NCBI GenBank assembly: GCA_019307645.1 | Contig: JAFDJF010000236.1 | Span: forward strand, 1 to 7,371 | From: Deltaproteobacteria bacterium | GTDB taxonomy: Bacteria > Desulfobacterota > DSM-4660 > Desulfatiglandales > Desulfatiglandaceae | Direction: 5' to 3' | DNA: 7,371 nt | Part shown: positions 1-5,933 of the stretch, piece after piece | Position numbering within the stretch: the first letter of the stretch is position 1 | Layout: each line of letters begins with the position of its first letter | Program-made: the position numbers and the translations under genes | Notes under the pieces: model-generated | Databases searched by the model: none | The model's input: only the letters and a program-made list of their open reading frames with translations | Told to the model about the DNA's origin: nothing

Positions 1-70
1 AGCGAAGGGTAACTTGGAGCGGGAGACGCGCTTTGTAGGCCCCTAAAAACAAATTGCGTAGCAAGCTGCC

Positions 71-118
71 GTCATTTTGGAATGACTCACAAATATGCGG
101 GTTTCTAAAAAGAGACCC
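71..118. repeat. Pair of short hairpins downstream of panE
   Basis: Two inverted repeats sit close together. Positions 71-86 read GTCATT-TTGG-AATGAC (6-bp stem, 4-nt loop). Positions 99-118 read GGGTTTCT-AAAA-AGAGACCC (8-bp stem including one G-T pair, AAAA loop). They lie 145-190 nt beyond the panE stop. Neither is followed by a clean T run on the minus strand, so a terminator role is weak. Paired hairpins of this kind are common in dispersed intergenic repeats, but only one copy is visible here. Confidence 0.35.
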
Positions 119-167
119 CCACGACCCGAATTTATTGAGAAGTTACGAAAATGAATAAAGCCTTTGT

Positions 168-200
168 TCGTTGTTCCGTCTTCGACATTGGACATTCAAA
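168..200. repeat. Degenerate TTCG/GACATT-rich repeat patch
   Basis: This stretch is built from short related words: TTCGTTGTTC, then TTCGACATT, then GACATTGGACATTC, the last being two 7-bp units (184-190 and 191-197) differing at one base. It resembles the degenerate intergenic repeats seen in many copies in some deltaproteobacterial genomes, but that is recollection and only one copy is here. Apart from this and the hairpins at 71-118, positions 1-261 show nothing gene-like. Confidence 0.25.
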
Positions 201-261
201 TAACACTGCGCTCAAATTCCATTCTCAGGATCTCGAACCACAGGTCTTGATCTCAGCCCTG

Positions 262-1185
262 TTATCGCACGGCTTCCTCATATGTCTCCTGAATGGCCTC
301 AACAAGACAGGAAAGGGTATGGTTGACCGGGGTGGGAATCCCCAACGCCTCTCCCTCACACACAATGGCTCCGTTTATGAACGCCACCTCGGTAATGCCC
401 TGTTTCAGCACATCCTGTAGCATGGAGGCAATATTTCCGGCCGTGGCCCGGCACACCTCCATCACACGACCAAGCGGTTCCTGATAAGGAAGCGCAATGT
501 CTTTGGCATCAGCCACCTCCACTGCCTCCCGGACGGCTCCCTTCATGACAGCCATAGTGCCTCCTATTTCAGGCAGGCGGCCGTTTTTAAGTCTGGTGAT
601 GGCGGTGAGCGCATTAATCCCGACATTGACAATCAGTTTGCCCCAGATGAGGCTGTTCACATTGTCCGCAGATTGGGTTTTGAAACCCGCATCATTAAAG
701 GCGGAAACGAACTCTGTCAAGGTATCTCCAAGAGGGACTTCAGACCCGAACTTTGTATCACCCTGCCCTGCATGCCTTACATGACCGTCACCCAGCAGAG
801 TGGCCCCTTCGGCGGTCACACCTCCCAGAGTTCTGCCCTTCCCAAATATTTCCTGAAGTATTTCCACGTTCCCAAGGCCGTTCTGCAGCGTGAGGACGTA
901 GGACGCCGGGCCGATCAGAGGCCCAATATCCTCTGCTGCCTGTTTTGTCTCATTGGCCTTGACACAAATCACTGCAACATCCGGGATATCAAGGATTTTT
1001 CCCGCCACAGTAGGGACTTGAACCGTATATTCACCCAATATGCCCTCAACCTTAACGCCCTGAGAGTCGATCAGATCCGCCCTTTTTGCAATGTGATCAA
1101 AAAGGGTCACATCATGGCCAGCCTTTTTCAGGCGGGCCGCAAAAAGACAGCCCATCGCACCGGGACCTACGATCAGGAATTTCAT
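262..1185 (-). CDS. panE: 2-dehydropantoate 2-reductase (ketopantoate reductase)
   Basis: NADPH-dependent cytoplasmic reduction of 2-dehydropantoate to D-pantoate, the second step of the pantothenate/CoA branch. The 307-aa product has the usual family length. An N-terminal Rossmann fold carries GPGAMG at residues 7-12, and QNGLGN at 101-106 is the cofactor-side family motif. The C-terminal helical domain has WGKLIVNVGINALTA (181-195), in which K183 fits the catalytic lysine and N187 the substrate Asn. SMLQD (254-258) and TEVAFINGAIV (265-275), with E266 at the conserved acidic position, complete the active site. A TTG lies one codon upstream, but ATG at 1185 has a GGAG (1193-1196) 7 nt away and is preferred. 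The gene follows panB by 13 nt on the same strand, so the two are probably cotranscribed. Some members of this reductase family act on other 2-keto acids; adjacency to panB makes the pantoate assignment strong. Confidence 0.95.
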   Translation of the reverse strand: MKFLIVGPGAMGCLFAARLKKAGHDVTLFDHIAKRADLIDSQGVKVEGILGEYTVQVPTVAGKILDIPDVAVICVKANETKQAAEDIGPLIGPASYVLTLQNGLGNVEILQEIFGKGRTLGGVTAEGATLLGDGHVRHAGQGDTKFGSEVPLGDTLTEFVSAFNDAGFKTQSADNVNSLIWGKLIVNVGINALTAITRLKNGRLPEIGGTMAVMKGAVREAVEVADAKDIALPYQEPLGRVMEVCRATAGNIASMLQDVLKQGITEVAFINGAIVCEGEALGIPTPVNHTLSCLVEAIQETYEEAVR

Positions 1186-1198
1186 CAAATTTCTCCGT

Positions 1199-2032
1199 CT
1201 ATATCTTATCAGCCTCTTCTGCCTTCATGGCAAAACTGTGTTCAGGACCGGGAAATATCCCTTCCTCCACATCCTTTCTAAATTGAACAAGGGCATCTCT
1301 TATCTGGGGTGCCAGATTGACATATTGTTTTACAAATTTGGGAGTAAAACGCTCAAAAAGGCCTACCAGGTCGTGATAGACAAGGACCTGGCCGTCGCAA
1401 TCCTTGCCTGCGCCGATGCCGATGGTGGGGATATTCAGTTCCTCGGTAATCCTGGCTGCCAGAATGTCAGGAATGCACTCCATTACAATGAGGTAGGCCC
1501 CTGCCGCCTCCAGATCCCTGGCAGACTGCAAGAGCGCCTTTGCACTTTCCGCATCCTTGCCCTGGACCTTAAAACCGCTGAGTTTGGTTGCAGTCTGCGG
1601 GGTAAGCCCAATGTGGCCACAGACCGGTATGCCCATATCGACAATGGTCTTTACCACTTGTGCCATTTCGCTTCCGCCCTCAAGCTTTACACTGTCGCAT
1701 CCAGCCTCCTTTACGAACCTCCCGGCATTCTGTACCGCATCTTCAACGCTGATTTGATAAGACATGAAAGGCATGTCGCCGATAATAAAGCTGCTTTTTG
1801 CTCCCCTCGAAACCGCTTTGCAGTGATGAATCATCTCATCCATTGTCACCGGGACAGTGGATTCATAGCCGAGCACAACCATCCCCAGGGAATCTCCCAC
1901 AAGTATGGTGTCTATGCCGGCCTGATCCACCAGGCCGGCAGTCGGGTAATCATAGGCCGTCATCATGGTAATCTTCTGTCCGGTTTCCTTTTTTTTCTGC
2001 AGGGCAGCAATGGTGACTTTTTGGGCTTCCAT
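1199..2032 (-). CDS. panB: 3-methyl-2-oxobutanoate hydroxymethyltransferase (ketopantoate hydroxymethyltransferase)
   Basis: Transfers a hydroxymethyl group from 5,10-methylene-tetrahydrofolate to 2-oxoisovalerate, giving 2-dehydropantoate, the substrate of the adjacent panE product. The 277-aa protein is a full-length (beta/alpha)8 barrel. Visible family motifs are TAYDYP (25-30), GDSLGM (46-51) and GDMPFMSY (85-92), which supply metal-ligand aspartates D47 and D86. Others are VKLEGG (115-120) with the third acidic ligand E118, GHIGLTPQ (139-146), MECIP (184-188) with catalytic E185, IGIGAG (204-209) and GQVLVYHDLVGL (214-225). The frame stays open 16 codons further upstream to 2080, but ATG at 2032 has a perfect AGGAGG (2038-2043) 5 nt before it, and the protein then starts at the family's usual place. 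No panC or panD is in the window. The nearest convincing upstream feature is the MITE-like element, whose edge lies about 90 nt from the start codon. Confidence 0.97.
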   Translation of the reverse strand: MEAQKVTIAALQKKKETGQKITMMTAYDYPTAGLVDQAGIDTILVGDSLGMVVLGYESTVPVTMDEMIHHCKAVSRGAKSSFIIGDMPFMSYQISVEDAVQNAGRFVKEAGCDSVKLEGGSEMAQVVKTIVDMGIPVCGHIGLTPQTATKLSGFKVQGKDAESAKALLQSARDLEAAGAYLIVMECIPDILAARITEELNIPTIGIGAGKDCDGQVLVYHDLVGLFERFTPKFVKQYVNLAPQIRDALVQFRKDVEEGIFPGPEHSFAMKAEEADKI

Positions 2033-2037
2033 AGAAT

Positions 2038-2043
2038 CCTCCT
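2038..2043 (-). promoter_or_regulatory. Ribosome binding site of panB
   Basis: A perfect AGGAGG on the minus strand, 5 nt before ATG at 2032. It sits inside the longer open frame that begins at 2080 and so decides the start in favour of 2032. Confidence 0.85.
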
Positions 2044-2113
2044 CGCGCTTAAAGTGCTGAACCGCCGGGGGGCAGGGCAACAGATAGCTGATAATAAAAA
2101 GCCTGTCTGCTTA

Positions 2114-2123
2114 ACCAGTTAGT
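2114..2123. repeat. Left copy of 10-bp flanking direct repeat (putative target-site duplication)
   Basis: ACCAGTTAGT occurs here and again, identical and in the same orientation, at 2302-2311, just outside or overlapping by 2 bp the two ends of the inverted-repeat element between them. This is what a target-site duplication of about 8-10 bp would look like. The word is itself partly palindromic, so part of it may belong to the terminal inverted repeats instead. Confidence 0.5.
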
Positions 2124-2152
2124 GCCCATCCAGAAATGGCTATTTTCCGCAA
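2122..2152 (+). repeat. Left terminal inverted repeat of MITE-like element
   Basis: 31 nt beginning GTGCCCATCCAGAAATG and ending TTTCCGCAA. It matches the reverse complement of 2272-2303 at 27 positions with one gap. Two of the four mismatches are transitions. Confidence 0.7.
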
Positions 2153-2200
2153 TCTCTGCGTCAGATTCGGATTTTAATCCTCGAAATACTTCAATGTATT

Positions 2201-2280
2201 CCTGTGGTTAAAATCCTCATCTTCCTTGACCTTGCGGAAACCTGTGGTTAAAATCCTCATCTTCCTTGACCTTGCGGAAA
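2201..2280 (+). repeat. Exact 40-bp tandem repeat, two copies
   Basis: Positions 2201-2240 and 2241-2280 are identical at all 40 bases. Each unit begins CCTGTGGTTAAAATCC and ends TTGCGGAAA. Each unit carries the TTAAAATCC arm of the inner hairpin and the innermost 9 bp of the right terminal inverted repeat. Perfect identity suggests a recent duplication by replication slippage, or an assembly artefact. Confidence 0.95.
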
Positions 2281-2303
2281 CTATCTCATTTCTGGACGGA
2301 CAC
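2272..2303 (-). repeat. Right terminal inverted repeat of MITE-like element
   Basis: 32 nt whose reverse complement starts GTGTCCGTCCAGAAATG and ends TTTCCGCAA, matching the left end at 2122-2152. Its inner 9 bp lie within the second copy of the 40-bp tandem repeat. Confidence 0.7.
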
Positions 2304-2311
2304 CAGTTAGT
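2302..2311. repeat. Right copy of 10-bp flanking direct repeat (putative target-site duplication)
   Basis: ACCAGTTAGT, identical to 2114-2123 and in direct orientation. See the left copy for interpretation. Confidence 0.5.
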
Positions 2312-2580
2312 ATTTGAAACAAATCAGAACAAAGCTCAATTTGAAAATTAACTTGAATTAATCCGGTTTTGCGTGGGCATAATTCGCGCCCATACTGAGG
2401 TAGAAATCTTGAAATGACACAAAATATTCATACAGGTCAGCGCAACTTCTTGAAAATTTGTGGAATTATTTGCAATTTAACTATGAGGATTCTTGTTGTC
2501 AATAAAAACATGAAGACACCATTTTTTGTCAGCCGGATGAAATTCTCTCTGGCCCGGAAGCCAGGAGCACACTGATTTTA
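2312..2580. other. AT-rich intergenic stretch between MITE-like element and pilT promoter
   Basis: No convincing gene. It is AT-rich, with only minor structure: TGGGC/GCCCA around 2375-2395, and a CTGGC-CCGGAA-GCCAG stem-loop at 2549-2564 just upstream of the pilT promoter. A 53-codon open frame at 2414-2575 has no usable ribosome binding site and no recognisable sequence character, so it is not annotated as a gene. Confidence 0.5.
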
Positions 2581-2583
2581 TTG

Positions 2584-2611
2584 TTGAACAGAGTTCCTTC
2601 TTGTGTATAAT
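2584..2611 (+). promoter_or_regulatory. Sigma70-type promoter for the pilT operon
   Basis: TTGAAC (2584-2589) and a perfect TATAAT (2606-2611) are separated by 16 bp. The predicted transcription start is near 2618, giving a leader of about 34 nt before the pilT ATG at 2652. No other comparably good promoter is visible upstream of the following three genes, so this probably drives all four. Confidence 0.7.
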
Positions 2612-2651
2612 CAGCCTACGGTTTGACTTTTTAACCTTTAGGGAGAGATTT

Positions 2652-3734
2652 ATGGCACAAATAGATGCTTTTTTTAAACTCATGAACGAACAGGGGGCTT
2701 CTGACCTTCACTTGGTGGCTGGACAACAGCCAGTATTGCGTATCCACGGTGACCTGGAAAGGGTAAAATACCAGGTACTTGAGAATGATACCTTAAAGGC
2801 CATGCTTTATGAGATTGCCCCAGAGCATCACATGAAGACTTTTGAGGAAACGGGGGATGTGGATTTTGCCTACGAAATTCCCGGCCTGGCACGATACCGT
2901 GCCAACTTTTTTGAGCAGAGAAATGGCATTGGCGCCGTCTTCAGGGAGATCCCGGACACTATCCTGACGGTGGAAGAACTGGGGCTTCCACCGGTTATCA
3001 AAAGGTTGTCCACCCTGCCAAGAGGATTGGTCCTTGTCACCGGCCCCACGGGAAGCGGCAAATCCACGACTCTTGCCGCAATTATTCATGAAGCCAACCT
3101 GAACCGCAGAGACCACATTCTCACCGTTGAAGATCCGATCGAGTTTGTCCACAAAAGTGAGAAGGCCGTGGTAAACCACAGGGAGGTGGGCATACACACC
3201 AAGTCTTTCTCAGCTGCGCTAAGGGGTGCCCTGCGAGAAGATCCCGACATCATTCTGGTTGGAGAAATGCGGGACCTGGAAACCATTTCTCTGGCCATTG
3301 AGGCCTCAGCCACAGGACACCTTGTTTTCGGCACGCTTCACACATCCAGCGCCTCAAAGACTGTGGACCGGATCATCGAGGTCTTCCCGGTTAACCAGCA
3401 GCAACAGATTAGAAACACCCTGGCAGATGGTATTCGGGCTGTTGTTTCTCAAACCCTTTTCAAACGAAGGGATATAAAAGGCCGGGTGGCTGCTGCTGAA
3501 ATCATGATTGCTACGCCTGCCGTGAGGAATCTGATACGCGAGGCAAAGACATTTCAGATCCCGTCAATGATTCAGACAGGCGCAAAATTCGGCATGCAGA
3601 CTTTGGACGATGCCATCATGGCACTTTTGAAGAAAAAAATCATATCTGCTGATGATGCCTACGCCAAGGCCGAAGAAAAGTCCAAGTTTTTGCCTTTTAT
3701 GAAAAACCCGCCATCCGATTTCACAGAAGTCTAA
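2652..3734 (+). CDS. pilT: Type IV pilus retraction ATPase PilT
   Basis: Hexameric cytoplasmic motor at the pilus base that depolymerises pilin for retraction and twitching motility. The 360-aa length is close to canonical PilT. The N-terminal PAS-like domain shows ASDLHL (16-21). Secretion-ATPase motifs follow in order: Walker A GPTGSGKST (131-139), Asp box ILTVEDPIEFVH (156-167), Walker B region DPDIILVGEMRD (197-208) with catalytic E205, and His box GHLVFGTLHT (222-231). The C-terminal VRNLIREAKTFQI (291-303) and TGAKFGMQTLDDA (309-321) correspond to the AIRNLIRE-type motif typical of true PilT and are not expected in the assembly ATPase PilB. The frame extends 17 codons further upstream, but those overlap the promoter; ATG at 2652 has AGGGAG (2640-2645) 6 nt before it. 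First gene of a probable four-gene operon. Confidence 0.95.
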   Translation: MAQIDAFFKLMNEQGASDLHLVAGQQPVLRIHGDLERVKYQVLENDTLKAMLYEIAPEHHMKTFEETGDVDFAYEIPGLARYRANFFEQRNGIGAVFREIPDTILTVEELGLPPVIKRLSTLPRGLVLVTGPTGSGKSTTLAAIIHEANLNRRDHILTVEDPIEFVHKSEKAVVNHREVGIHTKSFSAALRGALREDPDIILVGEMRDLETISLAIEASATGHLVFGTLHTSSASKTVDRIIEVFPVNQQQQIRNTLADGIRAVVSQTLFKRRDIKGRVAAAEIMIATPAVRNLIREAKTFQIPSMIQTGAKFGMQTLDDAIMALLKKKIISADDAYAKAEEKSKFLPFMKNPPSDFTEV

Positions 3735-3736
3735 AG

Positions 3737-3752
3737 GTTCGCAAATACGAAC
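3737..3752 (+). other. Small hairpin between the two pilT genes
   Basis: GTTCG-CAAATA-CGAAC forms a 5-bp stem with a 6-nt loop in the 39-nt gap between pilT and its paralogue. No T run follows, so it is unlikely to terminate. It could tune relative expression or mRNA stability, but may be chance. Confidence 0.3.
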
Positions 3753-3773
3753 ACTCAAAGGCTGGAGACCGTC

Positions 3774-4946
3774 ATGCGTAAACAACAGATTGACCACATA
3801 CTTGCAACCATGTTGGAGTCTTATGACAAGGTATCGGATTTTAATATCACGGTAGACAAGCCGCTCCAGGTGGAAACCGGCGGGCAGTTGCTCCCGGTAT
3901 CAATCACCCCCCAAATTGATCGCCTGACGCCTTTTCAGACTGAAATTTTTGCCCTCAATCTGATCAATGGGGATCGGCGTTTGACCCGGAACCTCCTTGC
4001 GGAGGGATCATGCGATGCTTCTTATCAACTGGCGGGAAGGGGCCGTTTCAGAGTCAATATTTTTTCTCAAAAGGGATATTATTCTACTGTGATGCGGCAG
4101 TTGTACTCCAGGATCCCTACTGTTGAAGAATTAGGCCTGCCGGAGGCCTTTTACAAGATGGCCGAAGAGAGAAACGGGATCGTCCTGGTAACAGGCGCAA
4201 CCGGTACCGGAAAAACCACGTCGCTTGCAGCGGTCTTGAATGAGATAAATGAAAAGCATGCCGTTCACGTGGTGACTCTGGAAGATCCGGTGGAATACGT
4301 GCACTCTCAGAAAAAGGCCACATTCAACCAGAGGGAACTGGGCGAGGATTTTGATGCATTTGCATCAGGTCTCAGAGCCGCTCTCAGGCAGGCGCCAAAG
4401 GTTATCCTTGTGGGTGAGATGAGAGACAGAGAAACCGTGGAGATCGGGCTTTCTGCTGCCGAAACCGGCCATCTGGTGTTTGCAACTGTCCATACCGTTG
4501 ATGCAGGCCAAACCGTCAACAGAATAGTGGGCATGTTTAACACAGAAGAAGAAAACCAGGTCAGGGTCAGGCTTGCAGATACCTTACGTTGGGTAGCCTG
4601 CCAGCGCCTGTTACCAAAGATTGGTGGAGACCGTGTGGCAGCTTTTGAGATCATGGGTTCCAACCTCAGGGTCAAGGAAGTCGTCGAGCAGGGAGAGTCG
4701 GAAGGCAAGACATTTTATGAGATTATTGAAGGCAGTCAGCCTTTTGGAATGATGACTTTTGATCAATGCATAGCGGATCTTTTTCAAAAAGGGCTTATTA
4801 CGGAACAAACCGCAATAAGTTATGCATCAAGAAAATCCGCGGTCGGTAGATCAATAGACGCGATTAAGTCCACAAGGGGTGAAAAGACCACAACCATTGA
4901 AGACCTGGCGATTGATAAAGACTACGGGAAGAAAGACTTTTACTAA
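3774..4946 (+). CDS. PilT/PilU-like type IV pilus retraction ATPase, divergent paralogue
   Basis: Second member of the PilT family, 390 aa, in tandem with pilT. An N-terminal PAS-like domain has VSDFNITV (20-27) where PilT has ASDLHL. Walker A GATGTGKTT (141-149), Asp box VTLEDPVEYVH (167-177), VILVGEMRD (210-218) with catalytic E215, and His box GHLVFATVHT (232-241) are intact, so it should hydrolyse ATP. It differs from its neighbour in the residues before Walker B (QAPK instead of EDPD) and in the AIRNLIRE region, replaced by LRVKEVVEQGESEGKTFYEI (298-317). It also has a charged tail beyond about residue 355. These traits fit an accessory retraction ATPase such as PilU or another PilT paralogue; motif reading cannot decide which, so no symbol is given. 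ATG at 3774 is preceded by GGAG with 6-7 nt spacing. The next gene starts 13 nt after its stop. Confidence 0.88.
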   Translation: MRKQQIDHILATMLESYDKVSDFNITVDKPLQVETGGQLLPVSITPQIDRLTPFQTEIFALNLINGDRRLTRNLLAEGSCDASYQLAGRGRFRVNIFSQKGYYSTVMRQLYSRIPTVEELGLPEAFYKMAEERNGIVLVTGATGTGKTTSLAAVLNEINEKHAVHVVTLEDPVEYVHSQKKATFNQRELGEDFDAFASGLRAALRQAPKVILVGEMRDRETVEIGLSAAETGHLVFATVHTVDAGQTVNRIVGMFNTEEENQVRVRLADTLRWVACQRLLPKIGGDRVAAFEIMGSNLRVKEVVEQGESEGKTFYEIIEGSQPFGMMTFDQCIADLFQKGLITEQTAISYASRKSAVGRSIDAIKSTRGEKTTTIEDLAIDKDYGKKDFY

Positions 4947-4959
4947 AGAGGGCTCAGAT

Positions 4960-5634
4960 ATGGAAATCAGATGCGAAAACTGCAGCACGAAACTGAATAT
5001 CCCGGACGAGAAAATACCAAAGGGCCAGCGGGTGACTGTCAGTTGCCCCAAATGTAAGGGGAAGCTGACCCTGGATGACCGCAGCGCCAGGGCGGAGAAA
5101 CCCTCTCCCGCAGTTGATGAAAAGATTGCACCGGAAGAGAGCCGGGCCGATACTGCGAAAGCTTATGCAGGTGAGGGATCCGCTCTTGAATTTTACGACG
5201 AGGGGGTCAAGCTTGCACTGGTGGCGGAAAATGATCCGGATCAGAGTGAAAAGATACGGCTGGCCATTGATGGGATCGGTTATAAATATGTTGCCGCTGA
5301 AGATACAAACCAGGCAATCAGCAACATGAGGTTTCATACGTTTGACCTTGTGATACTCGCTGACCAGTTCGACGGAATTGGGCTGGGACAAAGCCCTGTC
5401 CTCCAGTACCTGAATCATCTTTCCATGTCCATCCGCAGACGAATGTTCGTTGCTTTGATCGGAGATGCATTCAATACGATGGATCACATGATGGCCTTTA
5501 CCATGAGCGCCAACCTGGTTATAAACAGGAGAGATTTGGACAAGCTGGCGGGAATATTAAAAAACGCAGTTTCTGATAATGAAAAATTTTACAAGGTTTT
5601 TATGGACACGCTTTCAGAAATTGGGAAAGTTTGA
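4960..5634 (+). CDS. MJ0042-type zinc-ribbon protein with degenerate response-regulator receiver domain
   Basis: 224 aa in two parts. Residues 1-40 form a zinc ribbon of MJ0042 type: CENC (5-8) and CPKC (29-32) provide four cysteine ligands. A charged, Ala/Glu-rich linker (about 41-80) leads to a domain (about 84-204) with the layout of a CheY-like receiver: KLALVAENDP (84-93) at the acidic strand 1, FDLVILADQFDG (128-139) at the phospho-acceptor strand, FVALIG (163-168) at strand 4, and SANLVINRRDLDKL (183-196) at strand 5. Key residues are altered: E90/N91 replace the acidic pair, A134 sits at the phospho-acceptor Asp, I167-G168 at the switch Thr/Ser, and N189 at the conserved Lys. It is thus probably a phosphorylation-independent pseudo-receiver. 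ATG at 4960 was chosen over an in-frame ATG at 4879 inside the upstream gene because AGAGGG (4947-4952) precedes it by 7 nt. Its position after two retraction ATPases suggests a role in pilus control; this is inference. Confidence 0.8.
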   Translation: MEIRCENCSTKLNIPDEKIPKGQRVTVSCPKCKGKLTLDDRSARAEKPSPAVDEKIAPEESRADTAKAYAGEGSALEFYDEGVKLALVAENDPDQSEKIRLAIDGIGYKYVAAEDTNQAISNMRFHTFDLVILADQFDGIGLGQSPVLQYLNHLSMSIRRRMFVALIGDAFNTMDHMMAFTMSANLVINRRDLDKLAGILKNAVSDNEKFYKVFMDTLSEIGKV

Positions 5635-5656
5635 TTTGTTTTAATTTATTGATAAA

Positions 5657-5929
5657 ATGGACAAAAAAACTAAATACCGACTCAGAATACAAAACTGTCT
5701 CTGGACAATTATTGACGTACACAACACGGTTTGTGATGAATATGAGAACGGAGAATTCCTTTCTCAATTTGGGGATCTGGAGGAAGACATCCAGGATCTG
5801 GATCTGAGCCATGTTTCGGAAATAGATGTCATGATGGTAGAACAGGCAACCAACGCCCTTTTGAGAGAATATCAGTCGGTCTTTGAATCCGGGAAGTTTG
5901 GCCCTGTTTATGAACTGCGAGAAAACTGA
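5657..5929 (+). CDS. Small acidic protein of unknown function
   Basis: A 90-aa product I do not recognise. It has a basic N-terminus (MDKKTKYRLRIQN), then a segment rich in Asp/Glu (CDEYENGEFLSQFGDLEED, about residues 26-44), and appears mostly helical with no signal peptide, membrane segment or cysteine motif. It lies 22 nt after the zinc-ribbon gene on the same strand and probably belongs to the pilT operon. The start is not supported by a good Shine-Dalgarno: the upstream 20 nt are AT-rich (TTTAATTTATTGATAAA), so translation may be weak or depend on upstream ribosomes. Its stop is only 4 nt from the stop of the convergent GHMP kinase gene, leaving no room for a separate terminator. Base composition is more AT-rich near its start than in its neighbours. 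I regard it as real because the frame fills the gap exactly, but no function can be given. Confidence 0.7.
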   Translation: MDKKTKYRLRIQNCLWTIIDVHNTVCDEYENGEFLSQFGDLEEDIQDLDLSHVSEIDVMMVEQATNALLREYQSVFESGKFGPVYELREN

Positions 5930-5933
5930 TTGA

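Larger units (their letters stand above)
2122..2303. mobile_element. MITE-like non-autonomous palindromic element
   Basis: A 182-bp element without coding capacity. Its ends are imperfect terminal inverted repeats (2122-2152 and 2272-2303): 27 identities over 32 aligned columns with one single-base gap, sharing TCCAGAAATG and TTTCCGCAA. A second inverted pair lies inside, GGATTTTAA (2169-2177) with TTAAAATCC (2208-2216), closing over AATAC (2185-2189) and GTATT (2196-2200). The whole unit can therefore fold as one long interrupted hairpin. It contains an exact 2 x 40-bp tandem duplication (2201-2280) on the right arm only; without one copy it would be a nearly symmetrical 142 bp. Identical 10-bp direct repeats border it. 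This architecture fits a miniature inverted-repeat transposable element mobilised in trans. No transposase is in the window, so the parental family cannot be named. Confidence 0.7.

Noticed and set aside
2..46. Frame open from the left edge to a TAA at 44-46 (possible C-terminus of a gene to the left)
   Set aside because: Only 14 codons are visible and no family can be recognised.
99..118. Hairpin as rho-independent terminator for panBE
   Set aside because: On the minus strand the stem is followed by GCATATTTG rather than a T tract, and it lies about 145 nt beyond the panE stop.
151..420. Plus-strand 89-codon open frame starting with MNKAFVRC
   Set aside because: More than half lies antisense over the end of panE, its upstream part covers the repeat-like patch, it has no good ribosome binding site, and the protein has no recognisable character.
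1238..2122. Long plus-strand open frame (294 codons) opposite panB
   Set aside because: It is antisense to a textbook panB with all catalytic motifs; the frame is open only as a by-product of panB codon usage.
2201..2280. CRISPR-like array
   Set aside because: The two 40-bp units abut directly with no spacer, and one arm belongs to a terminal inverted repeat.
2414..2575. 53-codon plus-strand open frame in the panB-pilT gap
   Set aside because: The nearest GAGG is about 14 nt from the ATG, the product is low in information, and it ends just before the pilT promoter. It is not supportable as a gene.
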